From Glycine soja (lineage: Eukaryota; Streptophyta; Magnoliopsida; Fabales; Fabaceae), in NCBI RefSeq assembly GCF_004193775.1, contig NC_041007.1, forward strand, positions 26,625,323-26,689,322: DNA of 64,000 nucleotides, written 5' to 3'. The first letter of the stretch is position 1. Each line of letters opens with the position of its first letter. Below, one piece after another: positions 55,434-64,000 of this stretch. The translations under genes and the position numbers were made by a program. Under the pieces are notes generated by a model. The model was not told the DNA's origin. It did no database searches and worked only from the letters and a program-made list of their open reading frames with translations.

Positions 55434-55642
55434 CCGTTGAAGATCGAAGAACGATGAAGAACGAATGAAGAACGTCGAAGAACGGTTGAAACCTTTGCGA
55501 AATTCTTCACGGAAAACGTTACGGAAACGTTTCGGAAGCGCCTCGGCTTAGATTTTCTTCACGGAAACGATTTTTCCAAGCAAATTGGAAAGAGAGAGAA
55601 GTGCCAAAGGGGCTGAACCCTTTTCTTCTTCACTTCCTCCCC

Positions 55643-55650
55643 TATTTATA
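55643..55650 (-). promoter_or_regulatory. TATA box of Ogre B 5' LTR
   Basis: Minus-strand TATAAATA directly follows the palindrome cluster; the same box is at 37202-37209 in the 3' LTR. Confidence 0.75.
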
Positions 55651-56166
55651 GCAAAATAGGGGAGGTGGTTGCCGCCCAGCTCGCCCAGGCGAGCTCAGCT
55701 CGCCCAGGCGAGCCAGGTTGCTTCCTCCAGAAGCAACAGCCTTCTGGAGGAATATTCTGGAGGGCCCAAGTGGGCCTGGGTGCTATTTGCACCCCCATTT
55801 TTACTAAGTACACCCCCCTCTGCTTTTTTTGGTGATTCTTTTTTCGTAAATTTACGGAAACTTACGAATTTTGTAACGATACTCGTTTTCTTTCCGTAAT
55901 GTTACGGAACCTTGCGGATTACATAATCATCCCCTTTTTGACTTACGGAATGTTACGGAACCTCACTTAATTATGCAACGATGCTTCCATTTGATTTCCG
56001 GTGTGTCACGGAAACTTACGAATTGTGCATCAATATATTTTTGGTTTTTCGGCATGTCCTGGAATTTCACAAATTGCCTAATGATGGGTACCAAGCACCT
56101 CACAAGGACCAAAGAAAGGTCGCATGTCATCAAGCAAAGGTCCCCGGACGAAATTAGGGTATGACA

Positions 56167-56171
56167 CCTAA
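56167..56171 (+). other. Right target-site duplication of Ogre B (CCTAA)
   Basis: Exact match to 36052-36056. Intron sequence of the CACTA gene continues after it. Confidence 0.95.
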
Positions 56172-56220
56172 GTTATGGCTTTCAATTCATAAATATTTAA
56201 CTTTGACTTAACATAAATAG

Positions 56221-57083
56221 GCATCTCACTGAAACATGTATGCGAGCGGGGAATTCTGATATCTATGGATTCCTCGAGCCTCAGTCCACTCAGAGGTCTG
56301 GGCAATCACAGTTTGAATCTAAAAGTTACATAAAGAGTTGGATGCAGAGTTCACAACGCGATGTGTATCTTGGAGCCTACCTAAATGGGTAAGTCACAAA
56401 ATAACAAAATTTAATTAATTTTTACTAATGTACTAACCCATTTTAGGTTCCACTACAGTGGACATTGGCAGATGGTGGTCATCGTGCCCAAGGAACACTT
56501 AGTTGTCTGGTTTTGTTCATTGCATAACAGGCCAGACAACTACCTTAAGGAGATTATTAATAGGTTAGTGTTCTTTTCAATACATTTGCATTGTAATACC
56601 TCAACGTACAACACCAGTTTTTAATTGTTACTCATATGAAACAGTGCTATCAAGGGTCTTGATGATGCTCCACAGCCTAAATCAAAGGCTCCTGCTAGGT
56701 GGATTGTTGTCAAGGTACGTCATTTACATAAAACTTCCACTTATATATATTTCTTTATGTGTCTGTACACTAGTTGTTTAATTAATATCCAAATTTCATT
56801 ATGTATTTAGTGTAATAGACAAAAAGGAACTACTGAGTGCGGCTACTATGTCATGCACTGGATGTCCACCATCATTTTAGGAAGTTTTGGAAATAATTGG
56901 GAAGCGGTAAGTTTATTTCAAAGAAAATCGATTTATTTATAATTTGTATTACATTATTAACTTAATATGATTTATTTAATCATGCAGTATTTTAACGACC
57001 CTAGACCATTGGAGCCTGAGAGATTAAAAGCATTGCGGATTCAGTGGACACAGTTTTATCTCCGAGTTAGAGATCAGGCCTAG
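56221..57083 (+). pseudogene. CACTA second gene, 3' exons: ULP1-like (C48) protease domain
   Basis: It continues the gene begun at 33963. The broken intron runs 36022-56220, and joining at its GT/AG borders keeps the frame. Exons: 56221-56388, 56447-56563, 56645-56714, 56811-56906 and 56988-57083. The domain resembles the ULP1/SUMO-protease fold: His in SGHWQMVVIV, Asp/Asn in HNRPDN, Gln in CNRQKG and the catalytic Cys in TECGYYVMHWM. ULP1-like domains are often found in plant CACTA and Mutator elements; their role in transposition is unclear. No stop is seen in these exons, unlike the 5' exons. Ends at TAG 57081-57083. Confidence 0.88.
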
Positions 57084-57317
57084 GATTTAGGGACATTTTT
57101 TACATTTTCTATGTAACACGAACATTGAATTCATTTGTTGATTGTTCTTTATAATATATAAATCAATTATTTGATGTTTATTATCATTAAAACTGCTTGA
57201 AAGCATAATAAAATGTTTATTTGCTGTGAATTGGGCCTCCTGAAATTGCATTTGACAGGTACAATTTTGGGTTACTGTAAAAACAGAAAGTATATATAAA
57301 AAAAAAATTTGAAAACA
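57084..57317 (+). other. 3' flank of the CACTA ULP1-like gene
   Basis: A/T-rich sequence without a gene; AATATATAAATC and ATAATAAAAT words could serve as polyadenylation signals. Confidence 0.4.
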
Positions 57318-57918
57318 ACATCGGTTATTAACAAAAACCGATGCTAATATCATAACCAACATCGGTTATAATAGAAAACCAATGTTAACGTTTGTATATT
57401 AACATCGGTTTTTTGTGTATAACCGATGTCAGCGTTTGTATTTTAACATCGGTTATCCACAGATAACCGATGTCAATTATTGTACATTAACATCGGTTAA
57501 TTATAAATAACCGATGTGAATATTTGAATAGTAACATCGGTTATTTATAATTAACCGATGTTATACACAAAGAACTACACCAAATAAGTGTAAGCATCAT
57601 CAACGTTGACATCGGTTTTCTAGAAAAATGGATGTTAAGGGCATACATTAACATCGGTTATTCTAAAAAACTGATGTTAAACTAACATATTAACATCGGT
57701 TTTACTGGAAAACCGATGTCAACATTCATCATGCGTACACTTTTTTTGTTGTTGTTCATTGTTTTTAACATCGGTTATTTAGAGAACCGATGTTGTCATA
57801 TGTATGTTAACATCGGTTCTCCAAAACCGATGTTAACATTCATACATTCAACATTGTCACTTTCAACATCGGTTTTAGAACCGATGTAGAATGTTCTAAA
57901 TAACCGATGTTGAAAGTG
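57318..57918. repeat. CACTA subterminal repeats (ACATCGGTT ... AACCGATGT)
   Basis: About twelve units of roughly 45 bp, each with AACATCGGTT followed after 8-15 bp by its inverse AACCGATGTT. Subterminal motifs bound by a TNPA-type protein are a known CACTA trait. A few units have one arm mutated (for example near 57620 and 57665). Confidence 0.93.
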
Positions 57919-57933
57919 TATTTTCTAATAGTG
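57911..57933 (-). repeat. Right terminal inverted repeat of the CACTA element
   Basis: On the minus strand CACTATTAGAAAATACACTT starts at 57933. It matches the CACTATTAGAAAA end of soybean Tgm-type elements. Copia coding sequence begins at 57934. Confidence 0.93.
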
Positions 57934-59582
57934 GCAGCTCCCATGTCCTTCATGGCAAATGACTTACCCAATTGCTTCTTCAACCTGTCAATCCTGGAAA
58001 CATTTTTCCCAACAATAAGCATGTCATCAACATACAATAACAGGATAATGAAGTCATCATCAGAAAAATTTCTAACAAAGACATAATGGTCAGAAATAGT
58101 CTTCTGTAGCCTTGCTCACACATAACAGACTTAAACTTCTTGTACCACTACCTCGGAGCCTGCTTCAAACCATATAGGCTCTTTCTCAACCTACACACAT
58201 AATCTTCTTTCCCTTCAACATGAAAACCATCAAGTTGTTTCATGTAGATCTCTTCCTCTAAATCACCATAAAGGAAAGCGGTTTTTACATCTATTTGATC
58301 TACCTCCAAATCAAGAGTAGAAGCCAAACTTAACACGGTTTTAATGGATGACATTTTCACCACAGGAGAAAAGATCTCATTAAAATCAACACCCTTCCTT
58401 TGACTATAGCCCTTCGCCACTAATATGGCTTTGTACCTCAGAGATGTAGAGTTACTCTCATGCTTCACCCTATAGATCCACCTGTTACCCTAGGCCCTCT
58501 TTACCCTTAGGTAACTTCACTAAATCAAAAGTGTGATTATCATATATGGATTTCATCTCATCCTTCATTGCATCCAGTCACTTTCTCTTTTCTTCACTTT
58601 CCATGGCCTCTCTAAAACACTCAGGTTGTCCATCATTTGTTAGGATAACATACTCATTAGGAGAATGCCTCTTAGAAGGTTGTCTCTCCTTGTTGGACCT
58701 CCTGAGTTGAACTTGAGGTGGTTCGATAGCATCACCAAGATTTTCATCTAGTGACATGTCATGCTCCTCTTCATCATCATCATCAATAGGAACATCTACC
58801 TCATCTCCAGGTTGCTGAACACCAACATCATTCTGAACATCAATATTAAGATTTTGAATAGGCGGCTGAACTGGTTGAAAATCAGCCACACCGTTGTCTT
58901 CCTTGGGTGTAGACTTCTCCACCTTATCAATGTCTTCAATGGTTTGGTCTTCCATGAATTTCATATCACGGCTTTTAACAAGCTTCTTCTCAATAGGATC
59001 ATAAAACCTGTAACCAAATTTATTCTCACCATAACCAATGAATATACATTGTCTTGACTTTCCATCCAACTTAGACCTCTCATCCTTTGGAACATGCACA
59101 AAAGCCTAGCAGCCAAAAACTCTTAATTGATCATACTTCACATTCTTGCCAAACCAAATTTTGTTCGGCTCCTCACTATTCAAAGCAACAACAAGACTAA
59201 GATTAATAACATGCACCACCGTGTACAGTGCCTTACCCCAAAAGTGCTTGGGTAACTTTGCTTCAGAGAGCATACATTTCACTCTCTCGATCAATGTCCT
59301 ATTCATCCTCTCTGCCAAACCATTCAGTTGAGGAGTTTTGGGAGGAGTTTTCTAATGAGCAATACCATGTTGCTTGCAATAGACATCAAATGGTCCACAA
59401 CACTCACCACTATTGTCAGTATGAATGTGTTTCAGTTGCTTACCTGATTGTCTCTCAACTAAGACATGAAAGTCATTGAACTTCTCAAGAGTTTGGTCTT
59501 TTGTCTTCAAAACATAGACCCAAAGTTTCCTGGAACAATCATCAATAAAGGAAACAAAATAAAGTGCACCACTAAAGGATTT
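57934..59582 (-). pseudogene. Ty1/copia (Tnt1/Tork-type) pol remnant: integrase end, linker, RT start
   Basis: Minus strand, continuing from the block at 63479-64000 across the solo LTR. It shows integrase (TDNSGEC near 59400; AERMNRTLIERVKCML near 59290), the LRVFGC tail, an acidic linker (DDDDEEEHD), and the RT part (FNEIFSPVVKMSSIKTVL, QIDVKTAFLYGDLEEEIYMKQ, YVDDMLIVG at about 58010). Several stops (for example near 59352, 59106, 58578 and 58490) and frameshifts break it. The RT is cut after FAMKDMG by the CACTA element; the rest is not in the window. Confidence 0.92.
59578..59582 (+). other. Left target-site duplication of the solo LTR (GATTT)
   Basis: GATTT before 59583 and at 63474-63478. 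Removing the LTR and one copy joins the copia integrase frame exactly. Confidence 0.95.
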
Positions 59583-60147
59583 TGTGGCGTCCCCAAAATA
59601 ATGATTGGTTTAATAGTAATGATTTAAATAACAAAAACCATGGTGATTTTTTTTTCTTTTTCATTTGTTTCTCTTTTCGCAATAATTAAGTTCAGAAGGA
59701 AAATCATCACTATAGAGTCCTGAATGGCCAGTTCACAACTCTATTCGGAGTCATTTCTTTCTGATCACTCATAACCTCTAAATATATGCTTTTTCAAAAG
59801 GAAAGGTATACCAGCCATTACTTTAGGTCGTCACGTGAAAGTAATAAAATAAAATACGGTTGATAAACTCTTTTGCAAATAAAGTTTGCTAGTGCTTTCT
59901 TTTCAAATAACAAGACTAAACATAAGTACATTCATCATTTAAAGCTGTCCAAAATATGGGAGTTTTGCAAAATACATAGTGTCATCCAGAGCAAAGGTGT
60001 CCACTGTAGTGGCTTCAGCCACATGTATACAATCATCAAATTCCTATACAATAGGTCTACCCATACAAAAACAAAAGAGTAAACCTAACAGTCAGTCCTA
60101 GATACACCCACCCTCAAAAGATATATAAAAATGGTCCAATGAGCTGT

Positions 60148-60582
60148 CTACTTTGATGAAAAGCCTCCACTAATCGCCATCTCTCCAGGGCCACTATCCT
60201 TCGTAGAGTCTGCCTCAGATGCCGACATGACGTCCTCGGGAGAATCCACCTCAGGGAGTGGGTCCTCATCACCCTCTAGGAAGTCAAGAGCATCCACAGC
60301 AGGCTAAGGAGGTAGCTACTCAGGATCCTCCTCAGGGTCTTCCTCGGATGACGTCACCTCGATCACGTGGACTGGCTCCACTAGACGATATGGTGTAGGC
60401 GTAGGTAGTATCCACTCTACAGTGCGCTGAAGCGTGCGCGCGGGTTCATCTGGATGCACCAATGAAGTAGCCGTGAATCGAATCGTGCCCCGAAATCGGC
60501 ACCTTGCATTGCCTTCGAGGGTCTCCCAAGTTCCCTCTAGGCACTCCATCTCCACTCGATCATGAATTAGTTGCGCCACCAT
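60148..60582 (-). pseudogene. Decayed copy of the LTR-embedded acidic ORF
   Basis: From ATG 60582 (MVAQLIHDRVEMECLEG) the frame matches the ORF at 26181-26612 through TSSEEDPEEDPE. It then meets two stops about four codons apart (near 60325 and 60310) and continues in frame to TAG 60148-60150. About ten residue differences occur before the stops. Confidence 0.6.
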
Positions 60583-60713
60583 CACGATCTACAAGAAAGA
60601 AAAGAGAGGGGTAGACTCTTTCACGAGAGATCTAACTACAGTAGAAACATAATGCATTCCATAACCACTACATACAAGTAAAAGGGGTATCTCAAGGCTT
60701 TTCATCTCTAGTA

Positions 60714-61035
60714 ATCGATTACATAGCCTTGGTAATCGATTACCAGAGGCTAAACTCGAATTACACAGCCTCAGGACATGAAACCTGCAAAAAATGCACT
60801 GTGTAATCGATTACACATAACTGGTAATCGATTACCAGCGGCATGTTCGTCTGTGTAATCGATTACACAGCCTGGTAATCGATTACCAGAGGCCTCCACA
60901 ACATGCTGCCTTCATTTCTAAGCCTGGTAATCGATTACACCCCTTGGTAATCGATTACCAAAAGCCCTCTTAGCTTCCGGATCTCGTTTTTAAGCCTTGT
61001 AATCGATTACCCACCCTTGGTAATCGATTACCAGA
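60714..61035. repeat. GTAATCGATTAC palindrome array in the solo LTR
   Basis: Ten perfect copies in five pairs, plus a degenerate one near 60753 (CGAATTACAC). It corresponds to the array at 25663-26062, with one pair fewer. Confidence 0.95.
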
Positions 61036-63117
61036 GACCATATCCCATATAACACTCAAAGTTCACAGCTGGCCAGCCACCACACAAGCCTCCTTGCTTT
61101 GTGGTCTTTGTTCTTTTATCTGTTGACTGCCAGGAGCTCTCCTGTTTAGGTACATCACAGGTTCTCACTGACTGACTATGCCCGGGTTGGGTCGGGATTG
61201 GTCAAGCTTGGTTTTGGGCAATAGCACCCCACCTGACGTCCCCAAGGTCTCCTGACCCCCGCGACATATCTCCAGGTACCACTCTGTGGTCAACAATAAA
61301 AGAAGGAAGTCTCACCCTTCCACACTTCCTCATTTCAAGCTTGTAGGATTATGGGGTATCCATCACATGTGGTACTAGGTGGCAGTCGGGCGATGGTGCA
61401 AAACAATTCTCCACATCCACAAATCACATATAAACCCACCATCCCCTGTTGTCCACCTTCAACTTAGCTCACGTACTCCCACGTAGCCCTTATCCTTGTT
61501 TCTCTCAACATCGGGTCCCCATCAATCCTCCCAAGCTTCCACAACATCCAAGTAATTTAACATTCAATCATCACAAACTAACACAGCCAAGAAAACAGGG
61601 CAAAGGCAGAAAACTCTGCCCAAAACACAAACCAATATCACAACTTTTCACATTCAAATACCCCAGTAACATTCTCTTCGTTCCAGTTCGTTAACCGTTG
61701 GATCGACTCGAAAATTTTACTGGAAGTCTATAGTACATAAGTATACATTTTGACCGTTGGGATCTGTTTGCAAATGTCCAGAACCGCATATGTACTACCC
61801 TTTCCACAACCAGCCATACACAAGCATTTTTCTGTACATATACAAAATTCTGCTGCACATTTCAACAGCAAAATTCTGCATAAAGTGCAGATTTCGAAAA
61901 CCACTCTTACCTTCATCCAATTTTGCCCAAATTGAATCCTACAAGTCCCAAATCATGTATCAATCACGTCTAAACCAAGTACAAGCTTCAGACCATAGCA
62001 ACTCAAAATCTAAGTATCTAAAACCCCTCAATTTAATGGATTTTCAAGGTTTGAGAAGTGAAAATGAGAATGGGGTAAATTTGGGGCAAACTCTCACCTC
62101 ACACAAGTCTATAACATCAATCTAAACTTGCTCAAACTGGTTTTACGCCTAAAATTCTGCCGAATCAAAATTTGACTCCTCAACACCCAATTTTTACCCT
62201 AGGAATGGCTCTTGCCTTCACTTTGGTCATTTGTTTTTCTCTCTTGCACAGTCCAAGCTTTCTCATAAGTCCTAAATGACATTTCAAACTAGGATTTACT
62301 CACTTTAACCTCCATTTACCACTGAATCCCGTTTTAGCCTTCCAACTCTCAAAGCCTCACTCTTTTTCTACTCATAACACTACATTCTTACTTTCTAACC
62401 CTAGGTTAACTCTACCCTTCATCCCTAGCAATTTTCCATCAGCAATTTCAGCACATAAACATCACAAGCATCATCATAAAAACCCTAAAACAGAATGGGT
62501 AAGCTTGACTCACACCAAACATGGCAAGTTCAACATGCTTTCAACAAATTTCTTCACGAATAACTATCATGAAGCAGAAACCTAGCTAAACTACCCATCA
62601 TATCTCCCTAAACCCAATACCCACGAAAATCAAGTGAGAAAGAAGTCTACCCAAACCTGAAATTTCGAAGTCCCACACGTAGAGATGCGCTTCACGACTC
62701 CGAAAATGCCTTCCTTTCGCGATTTGGAGCAGAAATGGCTACCAAAGGTTGGAGCTTTGTTGGAGCATCAATGGTGGAGGAAGAAGAAGAGAATGGCAAC
62801 GTGAGAGAGAGAGGGAGAAAGGCTTCTAAAATTTTGGGACTGAGTGAGGAGAGAGAGTGTTGCTTTTTGGTTTAAAAAAAAGGCTTTTCTCTTTTCTTAT
62901 TATTTTATTTTTCAAAAGCACTTGCCACTTGTCCCATTTTGAGTGAAACAAAAAGGGCCCACCTTTTTCTCTTGATGTGACTCATGCACAGTCACCAGAA
63001 GAAGAGAAAAATCTGACCTTTGAAACGCTAAAATCATGCCTCGGTTTGCGTGTCATTTCTTTGGTTCCAGTCCCTCGCGTTTCTCTGCACCCGTCGGGGC
63101 CAGTGTTCGAAAGTAGG

Positions 63118-63119
<2 letters not shown>

Positions 63120-63181
<62 letters not shown>
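63120..63181. repeat. AT dinucleotide microsatellite, about 30 units
   Basis: An uninterrupted TA run inside the solo LTR. The other LTR has only about six units at the same place (near 7522-7533). Confidence 0.97.
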
Positions 63182-63183
<2 letters not shown>

Positions 63184-63473
63184 AAACGCTCAGAATGAAA
63201 CCCCAAGCGTGGTTTAGAGGTTGGTTTTGTTAAATTTTAAGTTGTACACAAAACGATGATTTTTAGACTAATTAATTGAGAATTAACCTATAACCATCCA
63301 GTTATGGATTTCTCTTCCTTAATTAGCCTAACCCGCGTATCTTTTCCCCCAAAATACCTACTTCTGCCAGAAATATATACATATATACATACACTGAATA
63401 ATACTCACATATATATAACCATTCAAATGCACCGTTTACAAAAATTCCGGGTAGAAATTTCCAGGATGTCACA

Positions 63474-63478
63474 GATTT
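63474..63478 (+). other. Right target-site duplication of the solo LTR (GATTT)
   Basis: Exact copy of 59578-59582. Confidence 0.95.
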
Positions 63479-64000
63479 CACCTTCAAAGGGCCACAAACA
63501 TCTGAATGCACCAATTCAGGTAACTTAAATTTTCTAGAAGGAGGATGCTTCTTGAAAGATACTCTATTTTTCTTACCAACCATGCAATGAGAACATTTCT
63601 CCAAATCTGCATTCTTTAATCCTGGAAGCATATCCTTCTTAGCTAAACAGTTCAGCCCTTCTCATTGATATGACTAATCCTTCGGTGCCACAAAGATACC
63701 TCCATATCCATAACATTCACACTGTCTCCAGCAACCAAAGCTTTCATCCAATACAACTTTGAAATTTTCTCCCCCTTTGCCACAATCAGGTTACCCTTGG
63801 TGTGTTTCCACTTTCCAGAACCAAAGTGGTTATCATAACTAGCATCCTCAAGTACCTGCACAAAGATCAAATTAAAGTGGACATCTGGAGCATGTTTCAC
63901 TCCTCTAAGTAGCAACTACATTCCCATGTTGGTTTGCTGACAAACATCACGAACACCAATCACCTTGGACATGCCATCATTATCCATCTTTAAGACTCCA
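63479..64000 (-). pseudogene. Ty1/copia (Tnt1/Tork-type) remnant: gag-pre-integrase domain and integrase start
   Basis: Minus strand: the end of the protease region, then the gag-pre-integrase part (VKHAPDVHFNLI, KLYWMKALVAGDSVNVMDMEVSLWHRRISH), then the zinc-finger half of integrase (LEKCSHCMVGKKNRVSF) and LVHSDVCGPLKVK with the first catalytic Asp. A stop follows HINEKG near 63654 and another lies near 63915. It continues beyond the window and, across the solo LTR, at 59582. Confidence 0.9.

Larger units (their letters stand above)
36057..56166 (-). mobile_element. Ogre B: nearly complete Ogre-type Ty3/gypsy element, 20.1 kb, minus strand
   Basis: Flanked by CCTAA target copies. Read on the minus strand it has a 5' LTR (56166-54498), PBS, leader, ORF1, gag-protease, intron, RT-RNaseH-aRNaseH-integrase, 3' ORF, a repeat-rich 3' region, PPT, and a 3' LTR (37706-36057). 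The LTRs differ by about eight substitutions and one 19-bp palindrome unit, so the insertion is young. Only four in-frame stops were seen in about 10 kb of coding sequence: one in ORF1, one in pol and two in the 3' ORF. It sits in an intron of the CACTA ULP1-like gene. Confidence 0.95.
54498..56166 (-). repeat. 5' LTR of Ogre B
   Basis: 1669 bp. It differs from the 3' LTR by about eight substitutions and one extra 19-bp palindrome unit near 55675-55712. It is shorter than the Ogre A LTR but shares both ends and the first about 350 bp at roughly 94%. Confidence 0.95.
28379..57933 (+). mobile_element. CACTA (En/Spm, Tgm-like) transposon, interrupted by Ogre B; left end not seen
   Basis: It holds a TNP2-type transposase gene, palindromic gene fragments, a transposase_24/ULP1 gene with introns, an array of ACATCGGTT subterminal repeats, and a right terminal inverted repeat. 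Read inward on the minus strand this begins CACTATTAGAAAAT. The right 3-bp target copy would be GCA at 57934-57936, inside a copia pol gene. No left CACTA end was found; it was either deleted or lies left of the window, if the LINE and chromovirus were inserted inside the element. The left boundary given here is only where simple repeat stops. Confidence 0.85.
59583..63473 (-). repeat. Solo LTR of the Tekay/Del-type chromovirus, 3.9 kb
   Basis: On the minus strand TGTGACATCC to GGGGACGCCACA, flanked by GATTT copies with no internal element, so it is a solo LTR formed by LTR-LTR recombination. It aligns over its whole length with the LTR at 7231-27193 and shows the undisturbed Ogre A target (GTCAC near 62978-62995). 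From 61040 to 63100 it holds no gene. Confidence 0.96.

Noticed and set aside
63120..63206. Tyr/Ile repeat protein
   Set aside because: Translation of the AT microsatellite.
7231..63473. One large inverted duplication (chromovirus LTR plus Ogre on both sides)
   Set aside because: The two Ogres have different TSDs and hosts (GTCAC in an LTR, CCTAA in a CACTA intron), and the solo LTR has its own GATTT copies, so these are separate insertions.

Overview
The window is plant repeat DNA with no host gene that I can recognise. It is almost certainly from a legume of the soybean type (Glycine), probably pericentromeric heterochromatin. The evidence is a SIRE1-type Sirevirus with its leaky-stop env-like ORF, two Ogre-type (Tat lineage) Ty3/gypsy elements, Tekay/Del-type chromovirus LTRs rich in GTAATCGATTAC, and a CACTA transposon whose end reads CACTATTAGAAAA, as in soybean Tgm elements. 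Everything is nested, and exact target-site duplications (TSDs) fix several of the boundaries.

Layout, left to right. 1-5866: 3' part of a SIRE1-type Ty1/copia element (pol, leaky TAG, env-like ORF, 3' LTR), sitting inside the pol gene of a chromovirus. 5867-27193: the rest of that chromovirus (integrase, chromodomain, 3' LTR); its LTR is split by Ogre A (7674-23725, TSD GTCAC). 27194-27660: minus-strand LINE remnant. 27845-28378: CA-rich simple repeat. 28379-57933: CACTA transposon with a decayed TNP2-type transposase gene, two long perfect-centre palindromes carrying a fragment of an unidentified gene, and a decayed multi-exon transposase_24/ULP1-protease gene. One intron of that last gene is inflated by Ogre B (36057-56166, minus strand, TSD CCTAA). 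57934-64000: minus-strand Tnt1/Tork-type copia remnant, broken by a solo chromovirus LTR (59583-63473, TSD GATTT).

Ogre B is nearly intact: LTR, PBS, ORF1, gag-protease-G-patch, a 179-bp intron, RT-RNaseH-second RNaseH-integrase, an additional ORF downstream of pol, a repeat-rich 3' region, PPT and LTR. Ogre A has the same ends but lost protease and pol, and carries a 1.45-kb array of 21-bp hairpin units. Its LTRs are nearly identical, so it moved recently and must have used proteins supplied in trans.

The most interesting signals are structural. The Ogre A array and the 3' regions of both Ogres are built from repeated stem-loops whose two arms change together (compensatory variants). The Ogre LTRs carry a promoter-proximal palindrome whose copy number differs between the two LTRs of one element, and a strong splice donor that could join to acceptors just before ORF1 and the 3' ORF. 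The CACTA element carries gene fragments as back-to-back palindromes that would fold into long hairpin RNAs.
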